This document shows, piece by piece, positions 20,025 to 28,323 of a DNA stretch of 46,816 nt (positions within the stretch are counted from its first letter, which is position 1; each line of letters starts with the position of its first letter). The DNA is from Oceanospirillum maris DSM 6286. Lineage in GTDB: Bacteria; Pseudomonadota; Gammaproteobacteria; Pseudomonadales; Halomonadaceae. The position numbers and the translations under genes were made by a program. The notes beneath the pieces were generated by a model. The model saw only the letters and a program-made list of their open reading frames with translations. It did no database searches and had not been told where the DNA came from. The stretch lies in contig NZ_AUGW01000027.1 in the NCBI RefSeq assembly GCF_000422865.1, forward strand, positions 1 through 46,816, given 5' to 3'.

Positions 20025-20624
20025 ATGGGTATGATGGCGAAACTGGGTGCTATTTTAATTATGGGTAGCGCGGTACTGGTTGCAGGTTGTGGTGGACCAC
20101 AGGTCGAACGGGTTGATGCCAATAAAGAGATCGCCTTAACGGATCGTTGGAACGATGAAGATTCACGCCTTGTCTCCAAGGAAATGATGCAGGATATGCT
20201 GACTTTTCCGTGGCTAAGCCGTTATAAAATGAGTACCGATGATGCTCGACGACCAACCGTTGTTATCCATACGATCCGTAATAAAACCAGCGAACATATT
20301 CCATCAGAAACCTTTGTAAACGATATCAAACGTGAACTTCTGCGTTCTGGCGATGTTGATTTTGTGGTTAGTGGTGACGAGCGCGACGATATTCGAGATG
20401 AACGCCGAGACCAAGAACTTAATGCCTCATCGGAAACTCAAGCTCAAATGGGGCAGGAAACCGGAGCTAATTTTGCGCTGTCAGGCAGTATCAACAGCTT
20501 TGTGGATCAGTTAGATGATGTACGCGTTACCAGCTATCAGGTTGATATGAAGTTGATCGATATGACAACCAGCCGTGAGGTCTGGAATGGTCAGAAGAAG
20601 ATCAAGAAAAAGCTGAGTCGCTAG
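20025..20624 (+). CDS. LpoB-like lipoprotein (penicillin-binding-protein activator family)
   Basis: A 199-aa lipoprotein: signal sequence, lipobox VAGC near residue 22, then a compact domain like LpoB/YcfM (PF13036). Family-like stretches are LTDRWNDEDSRLVSKEM, PTVVIHTIRNKTSEHI, and GANFALSGSINSF followed by YQVDMKLIDMTTSREVW. E. coli LpoB is an outer-membrane lipoprotein that activates the peptidoglycan synthase PBP1b. Here the long disordered linker of E. coli LpoB is missing, so the protein may have a different partner. AAGGAG lies 8 nt before the ATG. It lies 69 bases after the COG3014-like gene and probably shares its operon. Confidence 0.82.
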   Translation: MGMMAKLGAILIMGSAVLVAGCGGPQVERVDANKEIALTDRWNDEDSRLVSKEMMQDMLTFPWLSRYKMSTDDARRPTVVIHTIRNKTSEHIPSETFVNDIKRELLRSGDVDFVVSGDERDDIRDERRDQELNASSETQAQMGQETGANFALSGSINSFVDQLDDVRVTSYQVDMKLIDMTTSREVWNGQKKIKKKLSR

Positions 20625-20696
20625 CCTCTTGGGTAGAAATAAACACGGTATTAGATGTAAGAGATGCGCCAGAAGTCAATAAACAGGAGAGTGAGT

Positions 20697-21764
20697 TTGG
20701 CCTTTACAACTCAAAATGTCAGAAAAAAAAGCAGCGTGATGTCATGGCTGTTAGCTGCTGCGGTATTAACCGGCTGTTCTTCTGCGCCTACACGGCAAGC
20801 GGGTGAAGCACCGACATGGGTTGATCAGCTTCCACAACAGGCTGGGTACGTTTATGGCGTTGGTAGTGCGGACAATACCGGCAGTGAGTCTGACGCGAAA
20901 GAGAATGCTAAAGAGCGCGCACGGGCTGATTTGATTCGCCAGATGGAGGTTATGATCAGCAGTGACTTTACCAGCGAAACTCAGCTACAGATGATAGGTG
21001 GTGTTACGAGTCGCTTTGTTGAGCAGGTTAACGACAAGGTACGCAGTCAAATTCCTGATGTTGAACTACCGGATCTGCGTTGGACTGATAGCTGGGTCAA
21101 CCCTGAGACCCGTACCCATTATGCCCTAGCGGAGTTAAACCGTCGGGCCGCAGAGGCCAAGTTAGCGGAGCAGCTTAGCAGTCTTGATCTTGAGCTATTA
21201 GATCAACAGCTACCGGCCACTAAAATGGCTGATGGCACGCCGGTCAGTCGTATTGATCAAGTGCGGGAGGCTGTGCCTGTTTTAGCGATGTTCGCTAAAC
21301 GTGACAAAATTGTGCGCCAACTGCAGTTTGTTGCAGAGTCTGGTTTTTCCCGCTTCGCCCTCGACTCTGATCTGGTGGATCTACGGAAAAAGTTAAACGC
21401 TTTAGTCGGTGCGCTAAAAATCACGCTTTCCCCGAGTAATGCTGCGGCAAAGGCTTTAGATGCAACGATAGCAGAAGAGATGACAAAGCTGGGGTTACGT
21501 TTAAGCACAGCCGGTGATGCCGATGCTGATTTACGTTTAACTTACACATTAGGCATTAATCGTAAAGATGTGAACCGTACCCACTATGTCTTTGCTCGTT
21601 CTGCGGTACAGATCCGTGACAGCGACAACCGCATCATTGGTGCCTTTGACCGTGAAGCTAAAGGGGTTTCCGGTTTAGAAGATAGGGCTAAGCACCTAGC
21701 GGTTAGACGGCTGGGTAGTATTCTAGCTGGTGAAGTTATTGATGCGCTGTTTGTCGTTGAGTAA
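20697..21764 (+). CDS. LPP20-like lipoprotein, third gene of the lipoprotein triad
   Basis: About 355 aa from the TTG at 20697. I chose that start because AGGAG lies 6 nt upstream and it gives an n-region with RKK before the hydrophobic stretch and lipobox LTGC. An ATG at 20664 in the same frame has no usable ribosome site, and the ATG at 20739 would leave a signal peptide without positive charges. The mature part opens with PTWVDQLPQQAGYVYGVGSA, typical of the LPP20 family (PF02169), followed by a helix rich in Ala/Arg/Glu and further beta-alpha segments. Probably the last gene of the operon started at 18159; a strong terminator follows. Function unknown. Confidence 0.78.
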   Translation: MAFTTQNVRKKSSVMSWLLAAAVLTGCSSAPTRQAGEAPTWVDQLPQQAGYVYGVGSADNTGSESDAKENAKERARADLIRQMEVMISSDFTSETQLQMIGGVTSRFVEQVNDKVRSQIPDVELPDLRWTDSWVNPETRTHYALAELNRRAAEAKLAEQLSSLDLELLDQQLPATKMADGTPVSRIDQVREAVPVLAMFAKRDKIVRQLQFVAESGFSRFALDSDLVDLRKKLNALVGALKITLSPSNAAAKALDATIAEEMTKLGLRLSTAGDADADLRLTYTLGINRKDVNRTHYVFARSAVQIRDSDNRIIGAFDREAKGVSGLEDRAKHLAVRRLGSILAGEVIDALFVVE

Positions 21765-21792
21765 GCTGATCTAATCGTTAGCTTGAAAATAA

Positions 21793-21839
21793 AAAGCCCT
21801 AGGTCATATACGTTTTTCAACGTAATGGCCTAGGGCTTT
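21793..21839. terminator. Bidirectional terminator between the lipoprotein operon and fabY
   Basis: AAAGCCCTAGG (21793-21803) pairs perfectly with CCTAGGGCTTT (21829-21839), and the pairing extends inward through GTCAT/ATGGC with a wobble. It lies 28 bases after the LPP20-like stop and 44 bases past the end of the convergent ketosynthase gene, so it can serve both. Confidence 0.85.
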
Positions 21840-21883
21840 ATATCGACTGCGCGAGAGTTTATAAACGGGAGCCTATAAACGCG

Positions 21884-23797
21884 TTAGCTCATATCTGAGA
21901 AAGGGTTATCCAGCTCTAAATTGACATCCTGTGCGTAGCCTGGGATATGCACGGTTTTATCCGTGATTTGCAGTTCTGGGCCTTCTAATACCTCACGGTC
22001 ACCAAAGTGATAGATCACTCTAAATCGACCGGCATCCACTTCTGCTTGATACTCTGCCGCACGAGCTTGCTGCAGCTGTACCTTCTCTTGCCATGAATCA
22101 ATCGCCGCTTGGCTATGCTTTTTAGTGAGCATTTCCAGAGTGACTTCTGGCGAAAAGATAATACCGGTGGCGTTATTGCCACCAAAGCCCTTCGCGTTGA
22201 TAAAGGCGGTATCCATTGGGCGGTTAGACAGATCAATGGCTTGCTGAGAGAACTCCAGATTGCTCTGGTGAACATCATCGGCAATTTTGTCTGTCGTGGC
22301 GATACCTGGGATCATCTGGTGAGCCCATGTACCTAATGCACTAATCGTTTGGTCTCCGGCGGCGGTACCTTGGGAGTGGCCGACGTAGCATTTAATCGCG
22401 GCAATAGGCCAGCTTTTGATGTCAAAGGCTTTGGCGACTTGGTTTAGCACATGGGATTCTGTCACCCGATTTTTAGGGGTGCTTGTACCGTGGGCGTGAA
22501 CATAGCTGCGTTGGCGCAGTGATTCTTCACCCAGAATAGAGCGCACAAGGGCGGCAGATTTTGCCAAGGTGACGTAGTTACCAATCCCAGGCGCACTGAT
22601 CGACTTTTTATAGCCGTCAGCATTCACAAATACTTCTGGCACTGAACCGAAAATTTGAGCACCCAGCTCTAGGGCTAGAGTGTCATCGGTTAGCATCAAG
22701 TATTGCGCACCCTCGGCCATGGTAAAGCCGCAATTCTCAGCAAAAGGACGGCAAGCTTTCTGGTAATCAGCATCGGTCAGTTTTTCTAAGGCATCCAATG
22801 CCATTAGGCTAGCATCATCGGCCAAGGCACCCATTACGCGGAAGCCTTCGATAATCTCCGGTGTGACTGGTGCATCACTGGTGCCGACAACCGCTAACCG
22901 ACGACGACCCAAACGGATATCAGTTACCGCCGCCTGCAGGTTGTACAGAAAACTGGCGCAAGCACCAAGATGACCGGCGGTTGCTCCCACACTTCCCAAC
23001 ACATAGGCGTTGATAAAGTCTGCGGGCATTTGGCCGTAGCCTAGTGGCATCTGTTTAGACGTAGCACGCTTGCCGTTGACAAAGCTCTGCATTAAGCCGC
23101 CCCAGCCGTAATGATCCATCTGGCCAATGGAGTTACCGGCATAAACCGCCATTTGATCTGGGCGCAGGGTGTCTTTTACCGTATCCCAATCCAAGCCGGT
23201 ATTACCTAGCATGTCAGAGGCCGCAAAAAGAGCCATCTGCAAACCGCGAGGGTGGTGGACAGAGCGGTAATATTCGCCCGGATTAAAGCCCGTAGGTATC
23301 TGGGCGGAGGCTTTAACACCCGCTTCTCGGCCATCGGGAATCAAGGCTTCAAAACTACCCGTTAGAATAATTTTAAAGTGGCCATTTTCTAGCGTTTCGA
23401 CCTGCCAGTTGTCAGGTGTGGTTTCAGGCATTTGGCGAGGGCGAAGCGTAAAGCTTAGATATTCTTGGTCAGGGTTGATGGTGAGCCTCGCATTGGCGGG
23501 CATGGCATCAACATCAAATAGATCAGGATGGGTTTTACGAATGAGCGTGTTGTCTAACACTTGATCACGCAAAAGATCAGCGGCAGCATCTAGGGCTAAT
23601 ATATCGCCTTCCAGAGTGATCCACTGACCCTCTTTTTCTGACAATAGTCCCATCATGCACGCTAAGCTGACAATAGTTTGCGCCTGCTGTGTGGTGCTAA
23701 GATTGTTTAAAACGGTGCGACGGAAGCTCTGAAAACCTGAGCTACGGCCTGCAGCATTAACGCCGCCAAAACCAATAATTACCGGTAACTGTGACAA
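21884..23797 (-). CDS. fabY: Large beta-ketoacyl synthase, FabY-like
   Basis: A 637-aa ketosynthase of the FabB/FabF superfamily, much longer than FabB/F (about 410 aa) but the size of Pseudomonas aeruginosa FabY (PA5174). FabY starts fatty-acid synthesis by condensing acetyl-CoA with malonyl-ACP. The catalytic triad is visible: Cys280 in HLGACASF, His436 in HAHGTSTPKNR and His474 in KCYVGHSQGTAAGDQ. The N-terminus SQLPVIIGFGGVNAAGRSS resembles what I recall of that family. I chose the TTG at 23797 because AGGAG lies 6 nt upstream; the frame also extends to an ATG at 23839 with no ribosome site. Monocistronic, convergent with the lipoprotein operon. Whether it replaces FabH here cannot be told from this window. 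Confidence 0.82.
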   Translation of the reverse strand: MSQLPVIIGFGGVNAAGRSSGFQSFRRTVLNNLSTTQQAQTIVSLACMMGLLSEKEGQWITLEGDILALDAAADLLRDQVLDNTLIRKTHPDLFDVDAMPANARLTINPDQEYLSFTLRPRQMPETTPDNWQVETLENGHFKIILTGSFEALIPDGREAGVKASAQIPTGFNPGEYYRSVHHPRGLQMALFAASDMLGNTGLDWDTVKDTLRPDQMAVYAGNSIGQMDHYGWGGLMQSFVNGKRATSKQMPLGYGQMPADFINAYVLGSVGATAGHLGACASFLYNLQAAVTDIRLGRRRLAVVGTSDAPVTPEIIEGFRVMGALADDASLMALDALEKLTDADYQKACRPFAENCGFTMAEGAQYLMLTDDTLALELGAQIFGSVPEVFVNADGYKKSISAPGIGNYVTLAKSAALVRSILGEESLRQRSYVHAHGTSTPKNRVTESHVLNQVAKAFDIKSWPIAAIKCYVGHSQGTAAGDQTISALGTWAHQMIPGIATTDKIADDVHQSNLEFSQQAIDLSNRPMDTAFINAKGFGGNNATGIIFSPEVTLEMLTKKHSQAAIDSWQEKVQLQQARAAEYQAEVDAGRFRVIYHFGDREVLEGPELQITDKTVHIPGYAQDVNLELDNPFSDMS

Positions 23798-24214
23798 GCC
23801 CCACTCCTCATGACGGTGTCGCAACGATCGGAGTCGCAACGATAATAGATCGCTAAGATGACTAGGGTGTCATCTATTGGCTTCGTTCGTTGGGGATGGC
23901 TGATAGGTATTACACAACCTTGAAGCCAAACTCTGTGGTAGTTGGCGACGTTAAAATGAAACGCCGCCTTAAAAAATTAGGCCGAGAATGTTATCACTTA
24001 GAAAAGGGCGCGGCTATGGCTGAATGCCCGCCAAGCGCGGATTTTATCCCTGTATTTGTGTCTTTTGGGGGAAATTAATAAGGGGATCTGTCTCTCTTTT
24101 TAGCGTATTTTTTAGTGCGCTTATAGACTCGACCCTGAGCCGTAAAATGAATACACTCAATATTATGCTGCAGTGCCGAATAAACGCTTGCACAACTGCA
24201 AAGAGGGAGACGTT
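23798..24214. other. Intergenic region between divergent fabY and parA
   Basis: No gene with convincing support. A 62-codon frame from a TTG at 23890 to 24078 lacks a ribosome site and family resemblance. The right part (about 24080-24170) is T-rich and probably contains the parA promoter, but I could not place hexamers with confidence. The parA ribosome site AGGGAGA is at about 24204-24210. Confidence 0.35.
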
Positions 24215-24985
24215 ATGATCAGGGTAGTTTTCAACCAGAAAGGCGGTGTGGGTAAATCAAGTATCACCTGTAATTTGGCTGCTATTAGCGCCAGCAAAGG
24301 GCTAAAAACCCTTGTGGTCGACTTAGATCCCCAAGGTAATTCGAGCCATTATCTCATTGGCAAAGCGGTTCAAGATATAGACCATACACTGTTTGATTTC
24401 TTTGAACAGTGCTTGGCTATTTCGTCCCAACGTAAAACCATGGAACAGCTTATTCAACCGACACCGTGGGATAACTTGCATGTACTACCGGCCCATCGTG
24501 ATCTGGAAAGCTTAGAGGGGAAATTAGAATCCCGCTACAAAATCTACAAGCTAAAAGAGATGTTACAAGAGCAGGCTAAAATTTATGATCAAATTTTTAT
24601 CGATACACCCCCTGCGCTTAATTTCTTCTCCCGCTCGGCACTGATTGGTGCCGAGCGCTGCTTAATACCTTTTGATTGTGATGCTTTTTCTCGGCATGCT
24701 TTAGGGCAGCTTTTGGGTAATATTGATGAGATGCGTACCGATCATAATCCTGATTTAACGGTTGAGGGCATTATTGTTAACCAGATGCAGCCACAGGCTA
24801 AATTACCGCAACAGTTGGTGCGTGAATTGTTAGCAGAAGGTCATCCGGTACTGTCGGTGCATTTAATGTCATCGGTTAAAATGCGCGAGTCCCATCAGCA
24901 GAATAAACCGCTGATTCACTATGTGCCTAAGCATAAGTTGACTGGGCAATTTATAGCGCTGTTTGAGGCGTTATCAAAAGAATAA
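24215..24985 (+). CDS. ParA-family ATPase, orphan
   Basis: A 256-aa P-loop ATPase of the ParA/MinD superfamily. The N-terminus carries the deviant Walker A motif NQKGGVGKSS (residues 7-16) with the signature lysine (Lys9), followed by VVDLDPQGNSS (Walker A') and IFIDTPPALNF (Walker B). The ATG at 24215 has AGGGAGA 6 nt upstream; an earlier in-frame start at 24173 has none. No parB, centromere-like repeat or plasmid gene is nearby, so this is not an obvious segregation locus. Orphan ParA proteins in gammaproteobacteria often position other cargo such as chemosensory arrays or envelope machines; the cargo here is unknown. Confidence 0.88.
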   Translation: MIRVVFNQKGGVGKSSITCNLAAISASKGLKTLVVDLDPQGNSSHYLIGKAVQDIDHTLFDFFEQCLAISSQRKTMEQLIQPTPWDNLHVLPAHRDLESLEGKLESRYKIYKLKEMLQEQAKIYDQIFIDTPPALNFFSRSALIGAERCLIPFDCDAFSRHALGQLLGNIDEMRTDHNPDLTVEGIIVNQMQPQAKLPQQLVRELLAEGHPVLSVHLMSSVKMRESHQQNKPLIHYVPKHKLTGQFIALFEALSKE

Positions 24986-25004
24986 TGTTTATATTTCGAA
25001 GTTC

Positions 25005-25112
25005 GAGGTCTTCTCTGATGATTTCTAGACAGCAAAATGCAATCTAAATCATGGGTTTGCTGGTCTAGAAAGTTTGCGTCGACCTTGCGCCGCTTTCTAA
25101 GCGAAAGACCTC
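25005..25112. other. Strongly structured intergenic element after parA (possible structured RNA or small palindromic element)
   Basis: Three nested inverted repeats. An outer pair is GAGGTCTT (25005-25012) with AAGACCTC (25105-25112). Inside is a long hairpin, TTTCTAGACAGCAAA (25022-25036) against TTTGCTGGTCTAGAAA (25056-25071), giving 15 bp with one unpaired G and a 19-nt loop. A short hairpin CGCTT-TCT-AAGCG (25091-25103) follows. Together they form a potential three-way junction. No T tract follows, so it is not an ordinary terminator, and the ends do not match integron attC core sites. It lies 20 bases after the parA stop and about 135 bases before the TRAP promoter. Nature unknown. Confidence 0.5.
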
Positions 25113-25246
25113 ATTTGTAAACGAGCGTTTTAAAAAATAGTGATGCGTGGGTTGAAGGTGTTTGGACTTTAGTCGATGTTTTTCTGGCAGCTCCCTCTCT
25201 AAACGTTATCTTTGCCAAACATATTGCAGAAATAAGGTATTTCGTT

Positions 25247-25276
25247 TTGCGCGAGCTTTCCCTTCCCCTTTATAAT
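25247..25276 (+). promoter_or_regulatory. Sigma-70-type promoter for the TRAP transporter operon
   Basis: TTGCGC (25247-25252) and a perfect TATAAT (25271-25276) are separated by 18 bases, about 95 bases upstream of the DctP start. A second TATAAT lies at 25322-25327 but without a recognisable -35. Confidence 0.6.
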
Positions 25277-25369
25277 CATTCCCATAGTGACCAACTACCC
25301 TATAACTCAAATCGGTCGCTTTATAATGCAATCCCTGCCTGCTACACCATAACAATTAGGACATGACAT

Positions 25370-26377
25370 ATGTTTAAACGTCGTACTTTTATGACCGCCA
25401 TTGCTGCTTGCTTGCTGATAAGCCCGATCGCTAGCGCTGAATACAAAACGGAATACACCGTTTCTACTGTACTGCCTTCTGCCTTCCCTTGGGGACAGGC
25501 TGCTGATAAATGGGTCGAGCTGGTTAAAGAACGCTCAGAAGGCCGTATTAATATGAAGATCTACAGTAACTCTCAGTTGGTCTCTGGTGACCAAACGAAA
25601 GAGTTTTCGGCGATGCGCTCTGGCCTGATTGATATGGCTGTGGGTTCTACGATTAACTGGTCGCCACAGGTGCCAGAACTAAACCTATTCTCCCTACCTT
25701 TCTTAATGCCTGATCATGCGGCTATTGATGCGATTACTGGAGGGGAAGCCGGTAAGGCTGTCTTTAAGGGCATCGAGAAACGTGGCGTTACGCCACTGGC
25801 TTGGGGTGAAAATGGTTTCCGTCAGCTGTCTAATTCTAAACAGAAAATTGATAAGCCTGAAGATCTTAAAGGTTTGAAAATCCGTGTCGTAGGTTCGCCT
25901 CTATTCCAAGATACGTTTACCGCTTTGGGTGCTAACCCTACTCAGATGAGCTGGGCGGATGCAAAACCTGCATTAACCACAGGTGCCGTTGATGGACAGG
26001 AAAACCCTATCTCTGTTTTTGATGTGGCGCGTATTGATCAGGTTGGTCAGGCTCACCTAACGCGCTGGGGTTATATGGCGGATCCTTTGGTGTTTGGTGT
26101 TAGTACTCGGGTGTGGCGTCAGTTCTCACCAGAAGACCAAAAACTGCTAAAACAAGCGGCTATTGACGCAGGTAAATGGGAAAAAGAAAAATCCCGTAGC
26201 GAACTAGAGGCAACGCTGGCGAGAATTAAAGAGCGCGGCATAACCGTAACGGATCTGACCGCAGAGCAACATGCTGCCTTTGTTAAGGCAACTCAGTCTG
26301 TTTATCAAAAGTGGACACCGCGCATTGGTGAAGAACTGGTAAAGCAGGCTCAAGAAGCGGTTGCTAATCGCAAGTAA
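25370..26377 (+). CDS. TRAP transporter periplasmic substrate-binding protein (DctP family)
   Basis: The 335-aa extracytoplasmic solute receptor of a TRAP (tripartite ATP-independent periplasmic) uptake system. It has a signal peptide with cleavage after ASA (near residue 23) and a DctP-type fold: LPSAFPWGQAADKWVELVKERSEGRI, a SNSQLVSGDQT segment, RQLSNSK, and the conserved GLKIRVVGSPLFQDTF followed by GAVDGQENPISVF. The substrate is usually a dicarboxylate or another organic acid; it cannot be read from the sequence. TAGGA lies upstream of the ATG. It is the first gene of a dctP-dctQ-dctM operon, separated from dctQ by a strong hairpin. Confidence 0.92.
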   Translation: MFKRRTFMTAIAACLLISPIASAEYKTEYTVSTVLPSAFPWGQAADKWVELVKERSEGRINMKIYSNSQLVSGDQTKEFSAMRSGLIDMAVGSTINWSPQVPELNLFSLPFLMPDHAAIDAITGGEAGKAVFKGIEKRGVTPLAWGENGFRQLSNSKQKIDKPEDLKGLKIRVVGSPLFQDTFTALGANPTQMSWADAKPALTTGAVDGQENPISVFDVARIDQVGQAHLTRWGYMADPLVFGVSTRVWRQFSPEDQKLLKQAAIDAGKWEKEKSRSELEATLARIKERGITVTDLTAEQHAAFVKATQSVYQKWTPRIGEELVKQAQEAVANRK

Positions 26378-26394
26378 TTCTGTGTGTTTGCTTA

Positions 26395-26419
26395 AACGCC
26401 CGCCCATTGTGCGGGCGTT
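26395..26419 (+). promoter_or_regulatory. Intercistronic hairpin between dctP and dctQ
   Basis: AACGCCCGC (26395-26403) pairs perfectly with GCGGGCGTT (26411-26419) over a 7-nt loop, directly after the dctP stop and followed by only a weak T-rich tail (GTTGCTTT). Such hairpins may cause partial termination or protect the upstream mRNA, giving more binding protein than membrane subunits. That role is inferred. Confidence 0.6.
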
Positions 26420-26440
26420 GTTGCTTTGATGGAGACTGAA

Positions 26441-26935
26441 ATGTCAACTCGCCGTCCTAAATTCAGGCCTGAGGCCTGGCTTGCCAGTTTGGCATTGATC
26501 GCGATCTGCTTGATCAGCCTTGGTAATGTTATTGTTCGCTATGCAACGGATGCTTCTTTTGCCTTCACCGAAGAATTCTCGGTATTTTTTCTGGTGTTAC
26601 TGACCTTTGCTGGTGCTGCGGTGGCTGCTCGTCACAACCAGCATATTCGTATTGAGTTAATTGAGCATCATCTGCCCAAGCCTCTACTTCGTGTGGTTTA
26701 TGTACTGCAATGGCTGGCCGGTATGGTCGTGCTGGGTATCACTGCTTGGTACGGCGCTATTTTTGCGCTTGAAGAGTACCAATGGGAATCCTTGTCACCA
26801 GGGTTGGGGTTACCTAGTTGGATCTATGTTATCTGGTTACCGTTAATGGCAGTGGCGATCATGATACGGATGACTCAAAACCTAGTGGATCGACAGCGTG
26901 GCAAGCTTGACGAGGAGGTTGTGCATGAGTCCTGA
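26441..26935 (+). CDS. TRAP transporter small membrane subunit (DctQ family)
   Basis: A 164-aa inner-membrane protein with four predicted TM helices (about 10-30, 45-65, 85-108, 125-148). It shows the DctQ-type features N-V-I-V-R-Y early in the chain, FTEEFSVFFLVLLTFAGAAV, and an RHNQHIRIELI cytoplasmic loop. It forms the membrane complex with DctM. The start is ATG at 26441, with GGAG 7 nt upstream; the frame extends to a TTG at 26426 without a better site. It overlaps dctM by 11 bases, pointing to coupled translation. Confidence 0.88.
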   Translation: MSTRRPKFRPEAWLASLALIAICLISLGNVIVRYATDASFAFTEEFSVFFLVLLTFAGAAVAARHNQHIRIELIEHHLPKPLLRVVYVLQWLAGMVVLGITAWYGAIFALEEYQWESLSPGLGLPSWIYVIWLPLMAVAIMIRMTQNLVDRQRGKLDEEVVHES

Positions 26936-28229
26936 TCTATTAATGATTGCCAGCTTCTTACTGGCATTACTGCTAGGTGTTCCTGTGGCGATCGCTCTGG
27001 GATTAGGCGGTGTCGTTGGTATTGTCACCGGCTTGTCGCCAGATATGCTGGCAACAATGGGCACCAATACCTATAACAGTGTTGCTAAGTACCCGCTGAT
27101 TGCGATTCCGCTCTTTATCCTCACCGGACTTATTTTTGAGCGTGCTGGGGTGGCTGCAAGTCTTGTGCGGTTTGCTCAGGCGATTATCGGCCCCCGTCAT
27201 GGTGGTTTGGCGGTGGTTGCGGTGCTGGTCTGCTTGATTATGGGTGGTATGAGTGGCTCTGGCCCTGCGGATGCCGCTGCTGTGGCGATGGTGATGCTGC
27301 CAAGTATGCGCAAAGCAGGTTATCCACAACCCTTCTCGGCTACGTTAATTGCGGCATCTTCGTCCACCGCTATTTTGATTCCTCCTTCTATTGCGTTGAT
27401 TCTCTACTCCATTGTGGTGCCGGGTGTGGATCTGCGAGCACTGTTCGCTGCGGGTTTGTTTCCGGGTATTTTGGCAGGTTTGTCACTATTGGTACCGGCA
27501 TTATGGTTGTCACGTAAACATGGCTGGGAAGATCCAGAAGCTTCAGAACGCCCACCAATATGGGAGAGTTTTAAAGCGGCTATTCCGGCATTATTTGCCC
27601 CGATCATTATTCTGGGTGGTTTGCGTTCCGGTCTCTTTACGCCAACGGAAGCGGCGGTTGTTGCGGTGACTTACGGTGTTATTGTGGGGAGTTTGATCTA
27701 CCGGAATATCGGTTTTAAAGATCTTTTTGATCTGACAACGGATGCGGCGGTGACTTCTGGCGTGGTGATGTTGATTATCGCACTGGCGGGTATTTTTGCT
27801 TGGGCGGGGACTACGCTGGGCACTTTCCAGCATCTGGCCGAGGCGTTACTTTCGTTATCGGAAAGCGGTTGGGTGCTGTTGCTGTTGGTGATGCTGCTGG
27901 TGCTCTTGGCTGGTATGCTTTTGGATGCGGTTTCTATCTATCTGATCTTGATCCCCATTGTCTTACCGCTGATGCAGCACTTTGACTGGAATCCGGTTTG
28001 GTTCGGTATTCTACTCGCGATGAATATTGCCATCGGGCAGTTCACACCACCGGTTGCTGTTAACCTGATGGTGACGACTCGAATAGCCGGTATTCGATTA
28101 GAGCACACCATCGGCTGGGCGCTGATCTTTATCGTTGCGATGGCCTGTAGCTTGCTGTTGGTAATGCTGGTGCCAGGTATTGCGCTTTGGCTGCCAGAGA
28201 AACTGGGTTACGTGGTGGGGCCGTGGTAG
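26925..28229 (+). CDS. TRAP transporter large membrane subunit (DctM family)
   Basis: A 434-aa inner-membrane permease with about twelve hydrophobic segments, the ion-coupled core of the TRAP system. Family features: LLLGVPVAIALGLGG at the N-terminus, YPLIAIPLFILTGLIFERAG, the conserved MGGMSGSGPADAAAVAMVMLP-like segment, IPPSIALILYSIV, and near the C-terminus GQFTPPVAVNL. The start is ATG at 26925, with GAGGAGG 7 nt upstream, overlapping the end of dctQ; an in-frame GTG at 26898 is less likely. It is the last gene of the operon. A hairpin follows 16 bases after the stop. Confidence 0.92.
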   Translation: MSPDLLMIASFLLALLLGVPVAIALGLGGVVGIVTGLSPDMLATMGTNTYNSVAKYPLIAIPLFILTGLIFERAGVAASLVRFAQAIIGPRHGGLAVVAVLVCLIMGGMSGSGPADAAAVAMVMLPSMRKAGYPQPFSATLIAASSSTAILIPPSIALILYSIVVPGVDLRALFAAGLFPGILAGLSLLVPALWLSRKHGWEDPEASERPPIWESFKAAIPALFAPIIILGGLRSGLFTPTEAAVVAVTYGVIVGSLIYRNIGFKDLFDLTTDAAVTSGVVMLIIALAGIFAWAGTTLGTFQHLAEALLSLSESGWVLLLLVMLLVLLAGMLLDAVSIYLILIPIVLPLMQHFDWNPVWFGILLAMNIAIGQFTPPVAVNLMVTTRIAGIRLEHTIGWALIFIVAMACSLLLVMLVPGIALWLPEKLGYVVGPW

Positions 28230-28245
28230 TTTTGGTGTGATGACG

Positions 28246-28269
28246 GGCTCTCACGCAGACGTGAGAGCC
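28246..28269. terminator. Hairpin after dctM
   Basis: GGCTCTCACG (28246-28255) pairs perfectly with CGTGAGAGCC (28260-28269) over a 4-nt loop. There is no T tract, so termination strength is uncertain. It lies between convergent dctM and the sulfurtransferase gene, beside a second palindrome (28293-28313). Confidence 0.5.
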
Positions 28270-28292
28270 AGGGCATTCCCTTATCTGGCTTG

Positions 28293-28313
28293 TTCCCACG
28301 TTCTGCGTGGGAA
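28293..28313. repeat. Dispersed palindromic repeat, copy 1
   Basis: TTCCCACG (28293-28300), a 5-nt loop, then CGTGGGAA (28306-28313). A near copy occurs at 31945-31965. GTTCCCACG...CGTGGGAA palindromes of this kind are a known class of dispersed intergenic repeat in gammaproteobacteria. Both copies here lie just outside gene ends. Confidence 0.7.
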
Positions 28314-28323
28314 TACTACCGCT

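Noticed and set aside
23890-24078. A 62-codon plus-strand frame between fabY and parA
   Set aside because: It starts with TTG without a Shine-Dalgarno, its product is not recognisable, and it lies in a promoter region; too little support to call a gene.
24215-24985. Plasmid-type partition locus
   Set aside because: No parB, no iteron or centromere-like repeats, and the flanking genes are chromosomal housekeeping genes.
25005-25112. An integron attC site
   Set aside because: The palindrome is long and bulged, but the ends lack the GTTRRRY / RYYYAAC core sites and no integrase or cassette array is near.
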